From assembly GCA_023228705.1 (NCBI GenBank), contig JALOAS010000109.1, positions 1 to 8,913 on the forward strand: a stretch of 8,913 nt of DNA. Reading direction: 5' to 3'. Source of the stretch: Ottowia sp. GTDB taxonomy: Bacteria; Pseudomonadota; Gammaproteobacteria; Burkholderiales; Burkholderiaceae_C. The position numbers and the translations under genes were made by a program. Shown piece after piece: positions 1 to 5,801 of the stretch; position 1 is the first letter of the stretch; the number at the start of each line of letters is the position of its first letter. The notes under the pieces are model-generated. The model saw nothing but the letters and a program-made list of their open reading frames with translations. It searched no databases and was not told where the DNA came from.

Positions 1-1963
1 TGGCCAGCAGGACGATCAGCGCCACCTGCCGCATGTACGTGCTCTTGCCGCCCATGTTGGGGCCGGTGATGATCTGCATGCGTGCCTTGGGGCCCAGCAC
101 GGTGTCGTTGGCCATGAACGGCTTGTTGCGGGTTTCCTGCAGCCGCGCCTCGACCACCGGATGCCGGCCGCCGCGGATTTCAATGCAGGGTTCGGGAACG
201 AACTCGGGCGCGCACCAGCCCAAAGCAACCGAGCGCTCGGCCAGCGCCGCCAGCGCGTCCAGCGCCGCCAGCGCCTGGCCAAAGCGCGTCAACTGCGGCA
301 CCTGCGGCTGCAATTGCTCCAGCAGTTGCTCGTACAGCCATTTCTCCCGCGCCAGTGCCCGCTCCTGCGCCGACAGCGCCTTGTCCTCAAATGCCTTGAG
401 CTCGGGAGTGACGTAGCGCTCGGCGTTCTTCAGCGTCTGTCGCCTCCGGTAATCCTCGGGCACCTTGCCCGCCTGTGCCTTGCTGACTTCGATGAAGAAG
501 CCATGCACCTTGTTGAACTGCACGCGCAGGGTGGCGATGCCGCTGCGTGCGCGCTCGCGGGTTTCCAGTTCAAGCAGGAAGCTGTCGCTGTGCTCGTTGA
601 TGGCGCGCAGCTCGTCCAGCTCGGCGTCCAGGCCCGCTGCGATGACGCCGCCATCGCGCACGAGCGCGGCCGGTTCGTCCACCAGCGCCTGCTGTAGCAG
701 CTGCAGCGCGTCGCTGGGCGGCTGCAGGTCTTCGCTCAGCTTCTGCAGCAGCGGCGCCGGCAAGCCGGCCAGCTCGGCGCGCAGCACGTCTTTTTGCAGC
801 GCCTGGCGCAACGCGACCAGTTCGCGTGGCCGTACCCGCTGCAGCGCCACGCGCGCACTGATGCGCTGGACGTCGCTGGTCCCGCGCAGCCGCGCGCGCA
901 GCGGCTCCCACAGGTTCTTTTCTTGCAGCGCGGCAATGGCGGCCAGGCGCGCGCGGGGGATGGCGCGATCGCGTGGCGGCGACAGCAGCCATTCCCGGAG
1001 CAGGCGGCTGCCCATGCCGCTCATGCAGGTATCGATGAGCGAGAACAGCGTGGGCGCGTCTTCACCGCGCAGCGTGCGCACCAGCTCGAGGTTGCGCCGC
1101 GTGGTCGTTGGCAGGTCCATGAGCTCACCGCTGCGCGCCACCTTGAGGCTGCGCAAGTGCGTCAGCGCCCGGCCTTGTGTGTGCTCTGCGTAAACAAGCA
1201 GCGCGGCAGCGGCCGCATGTGCGTGCTTCAGCTCCTGCGCGTCCCACGCTGCCAGGCTTCCGGTTTGCAGTTGCGCTTGCAGGCGGTCGCGGCCCAGCGC
1301 CGCGTCAAACTGGAAGTCCGGCCGGTGCGTGAGCACTGGCCCCGGGCCGATGCTTGCAAGCCACTGGCGCAGCCGCTGCTCGTGCGCCGGCAGCACGGAC
1401 TCGGCCAGCAGCAGTTCGTTGGGCGCGATGCGTTCCAGCCAGCCGGGCAGGTCGGCGTGGCCGGCTTCGGCCAGGTGCACCTCGTCCTGCGTCACGGCCA
1501 GCCAGGCCAGGCCGACGCGGCGGCCGCGGCCATGGTGGATGGCAAGCAGGATGGCGTCGCTTTTTTCGGGAAGCAGTTCGCTGTCGCTGAGCGTGCCGGG
1601 CGTGATCACGCGCACCACCTTGCGCTCGACCGGTCCCCTGGCGGTGGCGACATCGCCCACCTGCTCGCAGATCGCCACCGATTCCCCCAGCCTGACCAGC
1701 CGCGCCAGGTAGCCTTCCACCGAATGAAACGGCACGCCGGCCATGGGCACGGGCTGGCCGGCCGACTGGCCGCGCGACGTCAGCGTGATGTCCAGCAGCT
1801 CGGCGCCCTTTTCCGCGTCCCCGTAGAACATCTCGTAGAAGTCACCCATGCGATAGAAGAGCAGGGTGTCCGGAAAGTCGGCCTTGAGGCGCAGGTATTG
1901 CGCCATCATGGGCGTGTGGCTCGAGAGGTCGGGCAGCGGACGGGCCGGGTGGTTGCTGGTCAA
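1..1963 (-). CDS. mutS: DNA mismatch repair ATPase MutS (C-terminus beyond the window)
   Basis: MutS binds mismatches and small loops in DNA as a dimer and, with ATP, recruits MutL to start strand-specific repair. The minus frame is open from the left edge to an in-frame TGA at 2006-2008, with no frameshift. The N-terminal domain starts with the family signature HTPMMAQYL and carries the mismatch-reading F-x-E in GDFYEMF (about residues 42-44). The core has QFNKVHGFFIEVSK and RRQTLKNAERYVTPELK. The Walker A loop GPNMGGKST lies at about residues 634-642 (bases 36-63). About 200 residues, including Walker B and the dimerisation helices, lie outside. The start is uncertain: there is no ATG between the upstream stop and the conserved MM (1904-1909). 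I chose TTG at 1961-1963, which gives MTSNHP and an 18-residue lead-in comparable to the short lead-in of E. coli MutS. TTG at 1976-1978 and ATG at 1907-1909 are alternatives, and none has a good ribosome binding site. Product certain, start about 50%. Confidence 0.96.
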   Translation of the reverse strand, partial: MTSNHPARPLPDLSSHTPMMAQYLRLKADFPDTLLFYRMGDFYEMFYGDAEKGAELLDITLTSRGQSAGQPVPMAGVPFHSVEGYLARLVRLGESVAICEQVGDVATARGPVERKVVRVITPGTLSDSELLPEKSDAILLAIHHGRGRRVGLAWLAVTQDEVHLAEAGHADLPGWLERIAPNELLLAESVLPAHEQRLRQWLASIGPGPVLTHRPDFQFDAALGRDRLQAQLQTGSLAAWDAQELKHAHAAAAALLVYAEHTQGRALTHLRSLKVARSGELMDLPTTTRRNLELVRTLRGEDAPTLFSLIDTCMSGMGSRLLREWLLSPPRDRAIPRARLAAIAALQEKNLWEPLRARLRGTSDVQRISARVALQRVRPRELVALRQALQKDVLRAELAGLPAPLLQKLSEDLQPPSDALQLLQQALVDEPAALVRDGGVIAAGLDAELDELRAINEHSDSFLLELETRERARSGIATLRVQFNKVHGFFIEVSKAQAGKVPEDYRRRQTLKNAERYVTPELKAFEDKALSAQERALAREKWLYEQLLEQLQPQVPQLTRFGQALAALDALAALAERSVALGWCAPEFVPEPCIEIRGGRHPVVEARLQETRNKPFMANDTVLGPKARMQIITGPNMGGKSTYMRQVALIVLLA

Positions 1964-2003
1964 AGTCTGAAAGGCCAAGGATGACGGGAAAGGGGGCGAA
2001 TCA

Positions 2004-2021
2004 TGTCACTGTGCCATGACA
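2004..2021. repeat. Inverted repeat TGTCA-N8-TGACA between mutS and the PanE-like gene
   Basis: Two perfect 5-base arms, TGTCA and TGACA, are separated by 8 bases. The site lies about 40 bases upstream of the proposed mutS start and about 140 bases upstream of the divergent PanE-like promoter candidate, where a regulator of mutS could bind. Arms this short can occur by chance, and I do not recognise a specific regulator. The rest of the divergent gap (1964-2190) shows no gene. Confidence 0.25.
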
Positions 2022-2157
2022 CAGGCGCAAAGAATAACAAGACCGGCGGCAGATATGGGGCAGGTGCGGATTTGGGCCTGCTCAGGCGCTGGCGGGCGCG
2101 AGGCCGCGGGACATCGTGCCGCGCCCACGACAAACAAAACAGCCCTTATGTGCTCTT

Positions 2158-2163
2158 TATACT
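2158..2163 (+). promoter_or_regulatory. Candidate -10 element for the PanE-like gene
   Basis: TATACT matches the sigma-70 -10 consensus TATAAT at five of six positions and stands out in GC-rich DNA. It lies 27 bases before the proposed TTG start, so a transcript beginning near 2170 would have a leader of about 20 bases containing the ribosome binding site. No good -35 is present: the best is AAAACA at 2136-2141 with a 16-base spacer. A -10-led promoter or one needing an activator is therefore possible. Confidence 0.4.
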
Positions 2164-2178
2164 GGGCCCAGAAACAAC

Positions 2179-2183
2179 AGGAG
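2179..2183 (+). promoter_or_regulatory. Ribosome binding site that selects a TTG start
   Basis: AGGAG is followed by 7 bases and then TTG at 2191. This spacing, and the fact that translation from TTG gives the family's usual N-terminus (M-K-I-V then the dinucleotide-binding GAGGVG), makes TTG a better start than the far upstream ATG at 2116 or the ATG at 2203. The upstream ATG would add 25 unrelated residues, and the downstream one would cut the first beta strand. Confidence 0.7.
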
Positions 2184-2190
2184 CAAGACC

Positions 2191-3105
2191 TTGAAGATTG
2201 TCATGATGGGCGCCGGCGGCGTGGGTGGCCTGTTTGGCGCGCGCCTGCTGCAGGCCGGCTGCGATGTCTCCTTCGTGGCGCGTGGCGCGCACCTGGCGGC
2301 GCTGCAGGCCGATGGCTTGCGCGTGGACAGCGAGGCGCACGGGCCGCTGCACCTGAAATCCATCCGGGCCAGCGACGATGCGGCAACGCTGGGCGTGGCC
2401 GACTGCGTGCTGATCTCGGTCAAGCTGGCCGACAGCGAAGCGGCGGCGCAACTCGTGCGCCCGCTGGTCGGGCCGCGGACCATGATTGTTTCGCTGCAGA
2501 ACGGCGTGACCAAGGATGACGTGCTGTGGCGTGCGTACGGCCGCGGGCCGGTGGTGGGCGGCGTGGCGTACGTGGGCGCCTACATCGCCGGGCCGGGGGT
2601 TATCCACCAGATCGGCAGCATGCAGGGGGTTTCGGTGGGTGAATACGACGGCAGCCGTTCCAAGCGCGTGGATGCGCTGGCTGCAGTGTTCAGGCAGGCA
2701 GGCGTCAAGGCGCATGTCAGCGACGACATCCGCCGCACCATCTGGGAAAAATTCGTGTTGCTCGTGGGCCTGTCCGGCGTGACCACCGTCATGCGCAGCA
2801 GCATAGGCCCGATACGGGCCAACGCACGCAGCCGTGCCTTCCTGCTGCAGCTCATGCAGGAGGTGGTTGCCGTGGGTCGCGCACACGGCGTGGACTTGCC
2901 GGCTGATTTTGCCCGGGACCGGCTTGCATTCATCGACGCCATGCCGGAGAACATGGATTCATCCATGCATCATGACCTGCGGGTGGGACGCCCGCTGGAA
3001 GTCAACTGGCTCAGCGGTGCCGTCGTCGAGCTGGGCATGCAAGCGGACGTGGCGACTCCGGCCAACGAGGCCGTGACCGCGCTGCTGGCCTTGCACGCCG
3101 GCTGA
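2191..3105 (+). CDS. PanE/ApbA-family ketopantoate reductase-like oxidoreductase
   Basis: The family reduces 2-dehydropantoate to pantoate with NADPH in the cytoplasm, for coenzyme A synthesis, but many members are paralogues of unknown substrate. The 304-residue protein has normal length. It has an N-terminal Rossmann fold with GAGGVG (residues 8-13), the cofactor-contacting LQNG (102-105), and a helical C-terminal domain with the catalytic lysine in WEKF (K187) and the conserved glutamate in LEVNW (E270). The two asparagines that in E. coli PanE lie 4 and 8 residues after the lysine are L191 and S195 here (KFVLLVGLS). I therefore do not assign panE itself, since the substrate may be another 2-keto acid. 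The gene stands alone. It diverges from mutS, and its stop is 11 bases from that of the convergent helicase gene. No pan biosynthesis gene is nearby. Family confident, substrate unknown. Confidence 0.88.
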   Translation: MKIVMMGAGGVGGLFGARLLQAGCDVSFVARGAHLAALQADGLRVDSEAHGPLHLKSIRASDDAATLGVADCVLISVKLADSEAAAQLVRPLVGPRTMIVSLQNGVTKDDVLWRAYGRGPVVGGVAYVGAYIAGPGVIHQIGSMQGVSVGEYDGSRSKRVDALAAVFRQAGVKAHVSDDIRRTIWEKFVLLVGLSGVTTVMRSSIGPIRANARSRAFLLQLMQEVVAVGRAHGVDLPADFARDRLAFIDAMPENMDSSMHHDLRVGRPLEVNWLSGAVVELGMQADVATPANEAVTALLALHAG

Positions 3106-3116
3106 CCCGCGGCAAG

Positions 3117-4646
3117 TCAGCGCGCGGCCGAGCGGCGCGGTTTGCGCGGCTTGTGGCTGCGCGGCACGCTGTCGCGAGCGCGGCCGCCATGGGCCTTGAA
3201 CCGGTCCCTGCCGGCCACGCCGGGGGCGCGACGCCCCTGCGGCTTGCCGCGTCCCTTGGATCCCGAAATGGGCGGGAACGATTGCGTGGGCTCCAGGCCG
3301 CTGACTGCCAGTGGCACGAACGCCTTTTGCGTATGCGCTTCTATGGCGGCCAGGCGCTTGCGGTCACCAAACTCGGCCAGGGTCACGGCCAGCCCGCTGC
3401 GCCCGGCACGCCCCGTGCGCCCGATGCGGTGTGTGTAGTCTTCGGCCTTCATGGGCAAGCCATAGTTGAAGACGTGCGTGACCGTTGGCACGTCGATGCC
3501 GCGCGACGCGACATCGGTGGCGACCAGGATCTGGATCCTGCCGTCGCGCAGGGCTGTCAGGCGCCGATTGCGCAGCGCCTGGCCCAGCCCGCCATGCAGC
3601 GAAGCGGCGACAAAACCGGCGTCGTGCAGCTCGTGCGCCAGCGCCTCGCACTCGATCTGGGTGCAGGCAAAGACCAGCGCCTGGCCGATGGCCGGGTCGC
3701 GCAGCCAATAGTCCAGCAGGCGGCGCTTGTGCTTGCGGTCATCGGCCCAGTACAGCTCCTGGCGTATGTGCGCCTGGCTTTGCTGCGGGCTGTCGATCTG
3801 CAACCGGTGCACCGTGGCCTGGCCAGCGGGCAGGATGCGTTGCGCGAGTTTCTGGATGGGCGCGGCAAAGGTTGCGCTGAACATCAGCGTTTGCTCACGC
3901 GCTGCCGTCAACGTGTTGATTTGCGCCAGGGCATCGGCGAAGCCCAGGTCCAGCATGCGGTCTGCCTCGTCCACGACAAGGAAGCGCACCTGCTTGAGCT
4001 TGAGCTTGCCGCTGCGCTGCAGGTCCAGCAGGCGGCCGGGCGTGGCCACCACCAGGTCGGCGTTCTGCAGTTCCCGCAGCTGCTTTCCGTACGCCATGCC
4101 ACCCATCACGGTGGCCACGTGCAGGCCCTGGCTGTGCCGCAGCAGCGCGATGGCGTCGCGGGCCACCTGCTGCGCCAGCTCGCGCGTGGGCGCCAGCACC
4201 AGGGCCGCCGGTGTCGCCGGGCTGAAATGGCGCGGATTGCGGGGATTGCGTCGGCGCGGCTTTCTGGGGACCGGCTCGCCCTCGGCACGCGCGGCCGCTG
4301 CCTGGGCGTCCCGGGCCTTGCTGTCCTGCAGGACGGTGGCCTGGCGCAGTTGCAACAGCGCATCCAGCACCGGCAGCAGGTAGGCAGCGGTCTTGCCGCT
4401 GCCGGTCTGGCTGCTGACCATGAGGTGGTCGCGCTGGCCATGCGCCTGGGGCAGCGCCAGCGGGATGGCCTGCTGCTGCACTGCGGTGGGCCGCGTGTAG
4501 CCCAGTGCGGCCACCGCGGCAAGCAAGTCCGGCGCGATGCCCAAATCGGCAAATGTGGCGGGCGCGGGATCCGTGCGGGGCTTTTCCGTAACGCCGGGGT
4601 TGGCGCGATGCGCCCTGGACGTCGGAATGATTTCAGAAGATGTCAT
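3117..4646 (-). CDS. DEAD-box ATP-dependent RNA helicase (RhlE/DeaD-like)
   Basis: This enzyme unwinds or remodels RNA with ATP, typically in ribosome assembly, RNA decay or cold adaptation. All family motifs are present in the 509-residue product: Q motif near 31-60 (TFADLG ... PTAVQQQAIP), motif I SQTGSGKT (79-86), Ia PTRELA (153-158), GG (182-183), Ib TPGRLLD (202-208), II DEAD (226-229), III SAT (257-259), V ATDVASRGID (376-385) and VI HRIGRTGRAGR (406-416). About 45 extra residues between motifs I and Ia (102-146) include a basic stretch PRKPRRRNPRNPR. The tail from about 460 is Gly/Arg/Lys-rich and probably binds RNA. The ATG at 4646 gives a normal spacer before the Q motif, though its ribosome binding site is weak. 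The frame stays open upstream to 5042 without another ATG, but that stretch looks non-coding. The start follows a structured leader (see the hairpins at 4668 and 4875). The exact subfamily is unresolved. Confidence 0.95.
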   Translation of the reverse strand: MTSSEIIPTSRAHRANPGVTEKPRTDPAPATFADLGIAPDLLAAVAALGYTRPTAVQQQAIPLALPQAHGQRDHLMVSSQTGSGKTAAYLLPVLDALLQLRQATVLQDSKARDAQAAAARAEGEPVPRKPRRRNPRNPRHFSPATPAALVLAPTRELAQQVARDAIALLRHSQGLHVATVMGGMAYGKQLRELQNADLVVATPGRLLDLQRSGKLKLKQVRFLVVDEADRMLDLGFADALAQINTLTAAREQTLMFSATFAAPIQKLAQRILPAGQATVHRLQIDSPQQSQAHIRQELYWADDRKHKRRLLDYWLRDPAIGQALVFACTQIECEALAHELHDAGFVAASLHGGLGQALRNRRLTALRDGRIQILVATDVASRGIDVPTVTHVFNYGLPMKAEDYTHRIGRTGRAGRSGLAVTLAEFGDRKRLAAIEAHTQKAFVPLAVSGLEPTQSFPPISGSKGRGKPQGRRAPGVAGRDRFKAHGGRARDSVPRSHKPRKPRRSAAR

Positions 4647-4667
4647 GGCAATGTTGGGCTTTCTGCC

Positions 4668-4689
4668 CGGCAGCGGCCGGCCGCTGCCG
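4668..4689 (-). promoter_or_regulatory. Perfect 22-bp palindrome upstream of the helicase start
   Basis: The arms CGGCAGCGGCC and GGCCGCTGCCG are exact reverse complements with no spacer. In RNA this gives a 9-bp GC stem closed by a CCGG loop. It ends 21 bases before the helicase ATG, so if the transcript starts upstream the hairpin sits in the leader just ahead of the translation start. No T-run follows on either strand, so it is not an intrinsic terminator. It could be an operator, an RNA structure that controls translation and that the helicase itself might open, or a chance product of GC-rich DNA. The palindrome is seen directly and its role is inference. Confidence 0.5.
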
Positions 4690-4874
4690 AAATTGGGGCA
4701 ACCGCTGGCGCTCGGCTGCCCGGTGGAGCCGGTCCTGCAAGATGCAAGGGATGGGACGAAATGGCCGGCCGTTGTGCAAGTGCTGCAACGGCGGACGGCA
4801 GGCAAGACGCGCGGGTGCTGCGAGAATGGTGGGGAGAAAAAGACGCCAAGCGCCGGTTGCCAGGAGAGAACGAC

Positions 4875-4906
4875 AAAAACGGCGCGATTCCTTGTTTGCG
4901 CGCCGC
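4875..4906 (-). terminator. Terminator-like hairpin with U-tract in the helicase leader
   Basis: Read on the minus strand, CGGCGCG (4905-4899) pairs with CGCGCCG (4886-4880) around a 12-base loop. A possible G-U pair extends the stem, and TTTTT (4879-4875) follows directly. This is the form of a Rho-independent terminator pointing toward the helicase gene, about 230 bases ahead of its ATG. It could be a leader attenuator, the end of a small minus-strand RNA, or a stop for antisense transcripts from the usp side. The 12-base loop is longer than usual. No matching minus-strand promoter was identified. Confidence 0.4.
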
Positions 4907-4968
4907 AGATGACAGACGATGGCAACTGAGGTATTGTCGCTGCAAACGCGTTGGCGTGCCAGGTCCGT

Positions 4969-5051
4969 GTCCTGTTTGTTCTTTCAGGACCACGCTGGGG
5001 CCCCTGGAGCCAGGGCGCAGGCGGATGGGGCCACGGTCGCACGCGTGGCCC
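4969..5051 (+). repeat. Cluster of three perfect inverted repeats upstream of usp
   Basis: GTCCTG (4969-4974) pairs with CAGGAC (4985-4990) around a 10-base T-rich loop. CCCTGG (5002-5007) pairs with CCAGGG (5010-5015) around two bases. GGGCCACG (5028-5035) pairs with CGTGGCCC (5044-5051) around eight bases. None is followed by a T-run, so they are not intrinsic terminators. They lie 100-190 bases before the usp start, where protein-binding sites or a structured leader could regulate it. The arms are unrelated to one another, so this is not one repeated operator. Confidence 0.4.
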
Positions 5052-5102
5052 GGACTGCGCGTGCCAGGCTGCGCTCGAGCAGGAGACTTGCGTCTTCCCG
5101 GC

Positions 5103-5131
5103 TTGGTGTTCTGGCGGGCAGCAAGTAAACT
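5103..5131 (+). promoter_or_regulatory. Possible sigma-70 promoter for usp
   Basis: TTGGTG (5103-5108) and TAAACT (5126-5131) are separated by the ideal 17 bases. The first matches the -35 consensus at only three positions and the second the -10 at four. Transcription would start near 5138, leaving a very short leader that begins just before the AAAGGAG ribosome binding site. A promoter further upstream among the dyads is an equal possibility. Confidence 0.25.
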
Positions 5132-5154
5132 AATACAAAGAAAGGAGCCCTGTC

Positions 5155-5643
5155 ATGTTCACTCACATCGTCTCGCCAGTTGACGGGTCGTACGGGTCTC
5201 TGGCTGCGCTGGAGAAGGTCGTTGCCATTGCCCGCGCATTTGATTCCCGGGTCACCCTCGTCTACGTCGTCGACCCGTATCCCTTTACCGGCGTGGGCAC
5301 CGAGTTTGCCTACGGTCAGGATGAGTACCTGAACGCGGCACGTGCCGAAGGGCGTGCGGCGCTGGACCTGGCCGTGCAACGGCTCGAGGAGCAGGGGATC
5401 AAGCCGGACACGCGCGTCGTGGAGTCGCACGCCATCTGGCGCGGCGTCACCGACGTCATAGACGAGGTGGGCGCCGACCTCGTGATCCTGGCATCGCACG
5501 GCCGGCGCGGGCTGGAACGGCTGCTGCTGGGCAGCGTGACGCAGAGCGTGCTGGCACACACGCACGTGGCGACGCTGGTCGTGCGCCAGACTCCGGAAGA
5601 GGCGTCAAAGGCGTCAGCCGACGCGCCCGGCGCGCAGGCCTGA
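5155..5643 (+). CDS. Universal stress protein, UspA family
   Basis: Usp proteins are small cytoplasmic nucleotide-binding proteins, usually dimeric, induced by growth arrest, oxygen limitation and other stress; the precise role of most is unknown. The 162-residue product is one Usp domain plus a short Ala-rich tail (about 146-162). It opens with MFTHIVSPVDGS, whose Asp10 contacts the nucleotide in ATP-binding members. The glycine-rich loop ASHG (113-116), nine residues, then GS (126-127) follows the G-x2-G-x9-G-S/T pattern except that the first glycine is alanine, a change I recall in Burkholderiales members; ATP binding is likely but not certain. The start has a strong AAAGGAG (5141-5147) 7 bases upstream. 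The FmdE-like gene follows in the same direction after 158 bases, so the two may be co-regulated. The upstream dyad cluster may control expression. Confidence 0.93.
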   Translation: MFTHIVSPVDGSYGSLAALEKVVAIARAFDSRVTLVYVVDPYPFTGVGTEFAYGQDEYLNAARAEGRAALDLAVQRLEEQGIKPDTRVVESHAIWRGVTDVIDEVGADLVILASHGRRGLERLLLGSVTQSVLAHTHVATLVVRQTPEEASKASADAPGAQA

Positions 5644-5801
5644 ACCTGAGCCGTGCCCGACCCGGCGCCGGACCCCGGGCGGCACACCGGTGCGTGCCGG
5701 GCAGCACAAGCGGTGCCAAGCAACCCCACTGGGGATGCTGACTCCGGCATTGACAATAATCGGACGGGTCTCTTGCTCTTTTCTCACGACCCGAGGTGAC
5801 C
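5644..5801 (+). promoter_or_regulatory. Intergenic region with candidate promoter elements for the FmdE-like gene
   Basis: A perfect -35 hexamer TTGACA lies at 5750-5755, but no good -10 follows at 16-18 bases. AATAAT (5755-5760) resembles a -10 but lacks a -35. The same stretch reads TTGAC-AATA-ATCGG, a 7-of-10 match to the FNR/ANR consensus TTGAT-N4-ATCAA. Upstream are two stem-loops without T-runs: CGGCAC/GTGCCG (5680-5699) and AGCAaCCCC/GGGGaTGCT (5719-5739, one mismatch). Either could help end the usp transcript, though neither is a canonical terminator. Confidence 0.3.

Larger units (their letters stand above)
4647..5154. other. 508-base divergent intergenic region rich in inverted repeats
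   Basis: This gap separates the divergent helicase and usp genes and is by far the longest non-coding stretch in the window. I see no convincing gene: open frames here have unnatural composition and no homology I recognise. It contains a perfect 22-bp palindrome (4668-4689), a minus-strand terminator-like hairpin (4875-4906), dyads at 4969-4990, 5002-5015 and 5028-5051, and a possible promoter and strong ribosome binding site for usp at its right end. It must hold promoters for both genes. No helicase promoter could be picked out. Confidence 0.8.

Noticed and set aside
794..1984. 396-codon open frame on the plus strand opposite mutS
   Set aside because: The minus-strand frame reads continuously as MutS; the plus frame is a GC-driven shadow.
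4941..4961. Sigma-54-like TGGCACG with TTGCA on the minus strand
   Set aside because: The two elements are 9 bases apart instead of 4, which breaks the strict -24/-12 spacing.
4647..5042. N-terminal extension of the helicase by 132 codons
   Set aside because: No ATG lies upstream of 4646 in this frame, the residues are low-complexity Pro/Arg/Ser without homology, and the stretch contains a palindrome and a terminator-like hairpin, which fits a leader better than coding sequence.
3153..5183. 676-codon open frame on the plus strand opposite the helicase
   Set aside because: It is antisense to a helicase with all motifs intact, runs on through the intergenic region into usp, and its composition (Gln, Arg, Ala, His rich) is typical of a mirror frame in GC-rich DNA.
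5680..5739. Two stem-loops after usp as Rho-independent terminators
   Set aside because: Neither is followed by a T-run, and one has an internal mismatch; kept only as structure in the intergenic entry.
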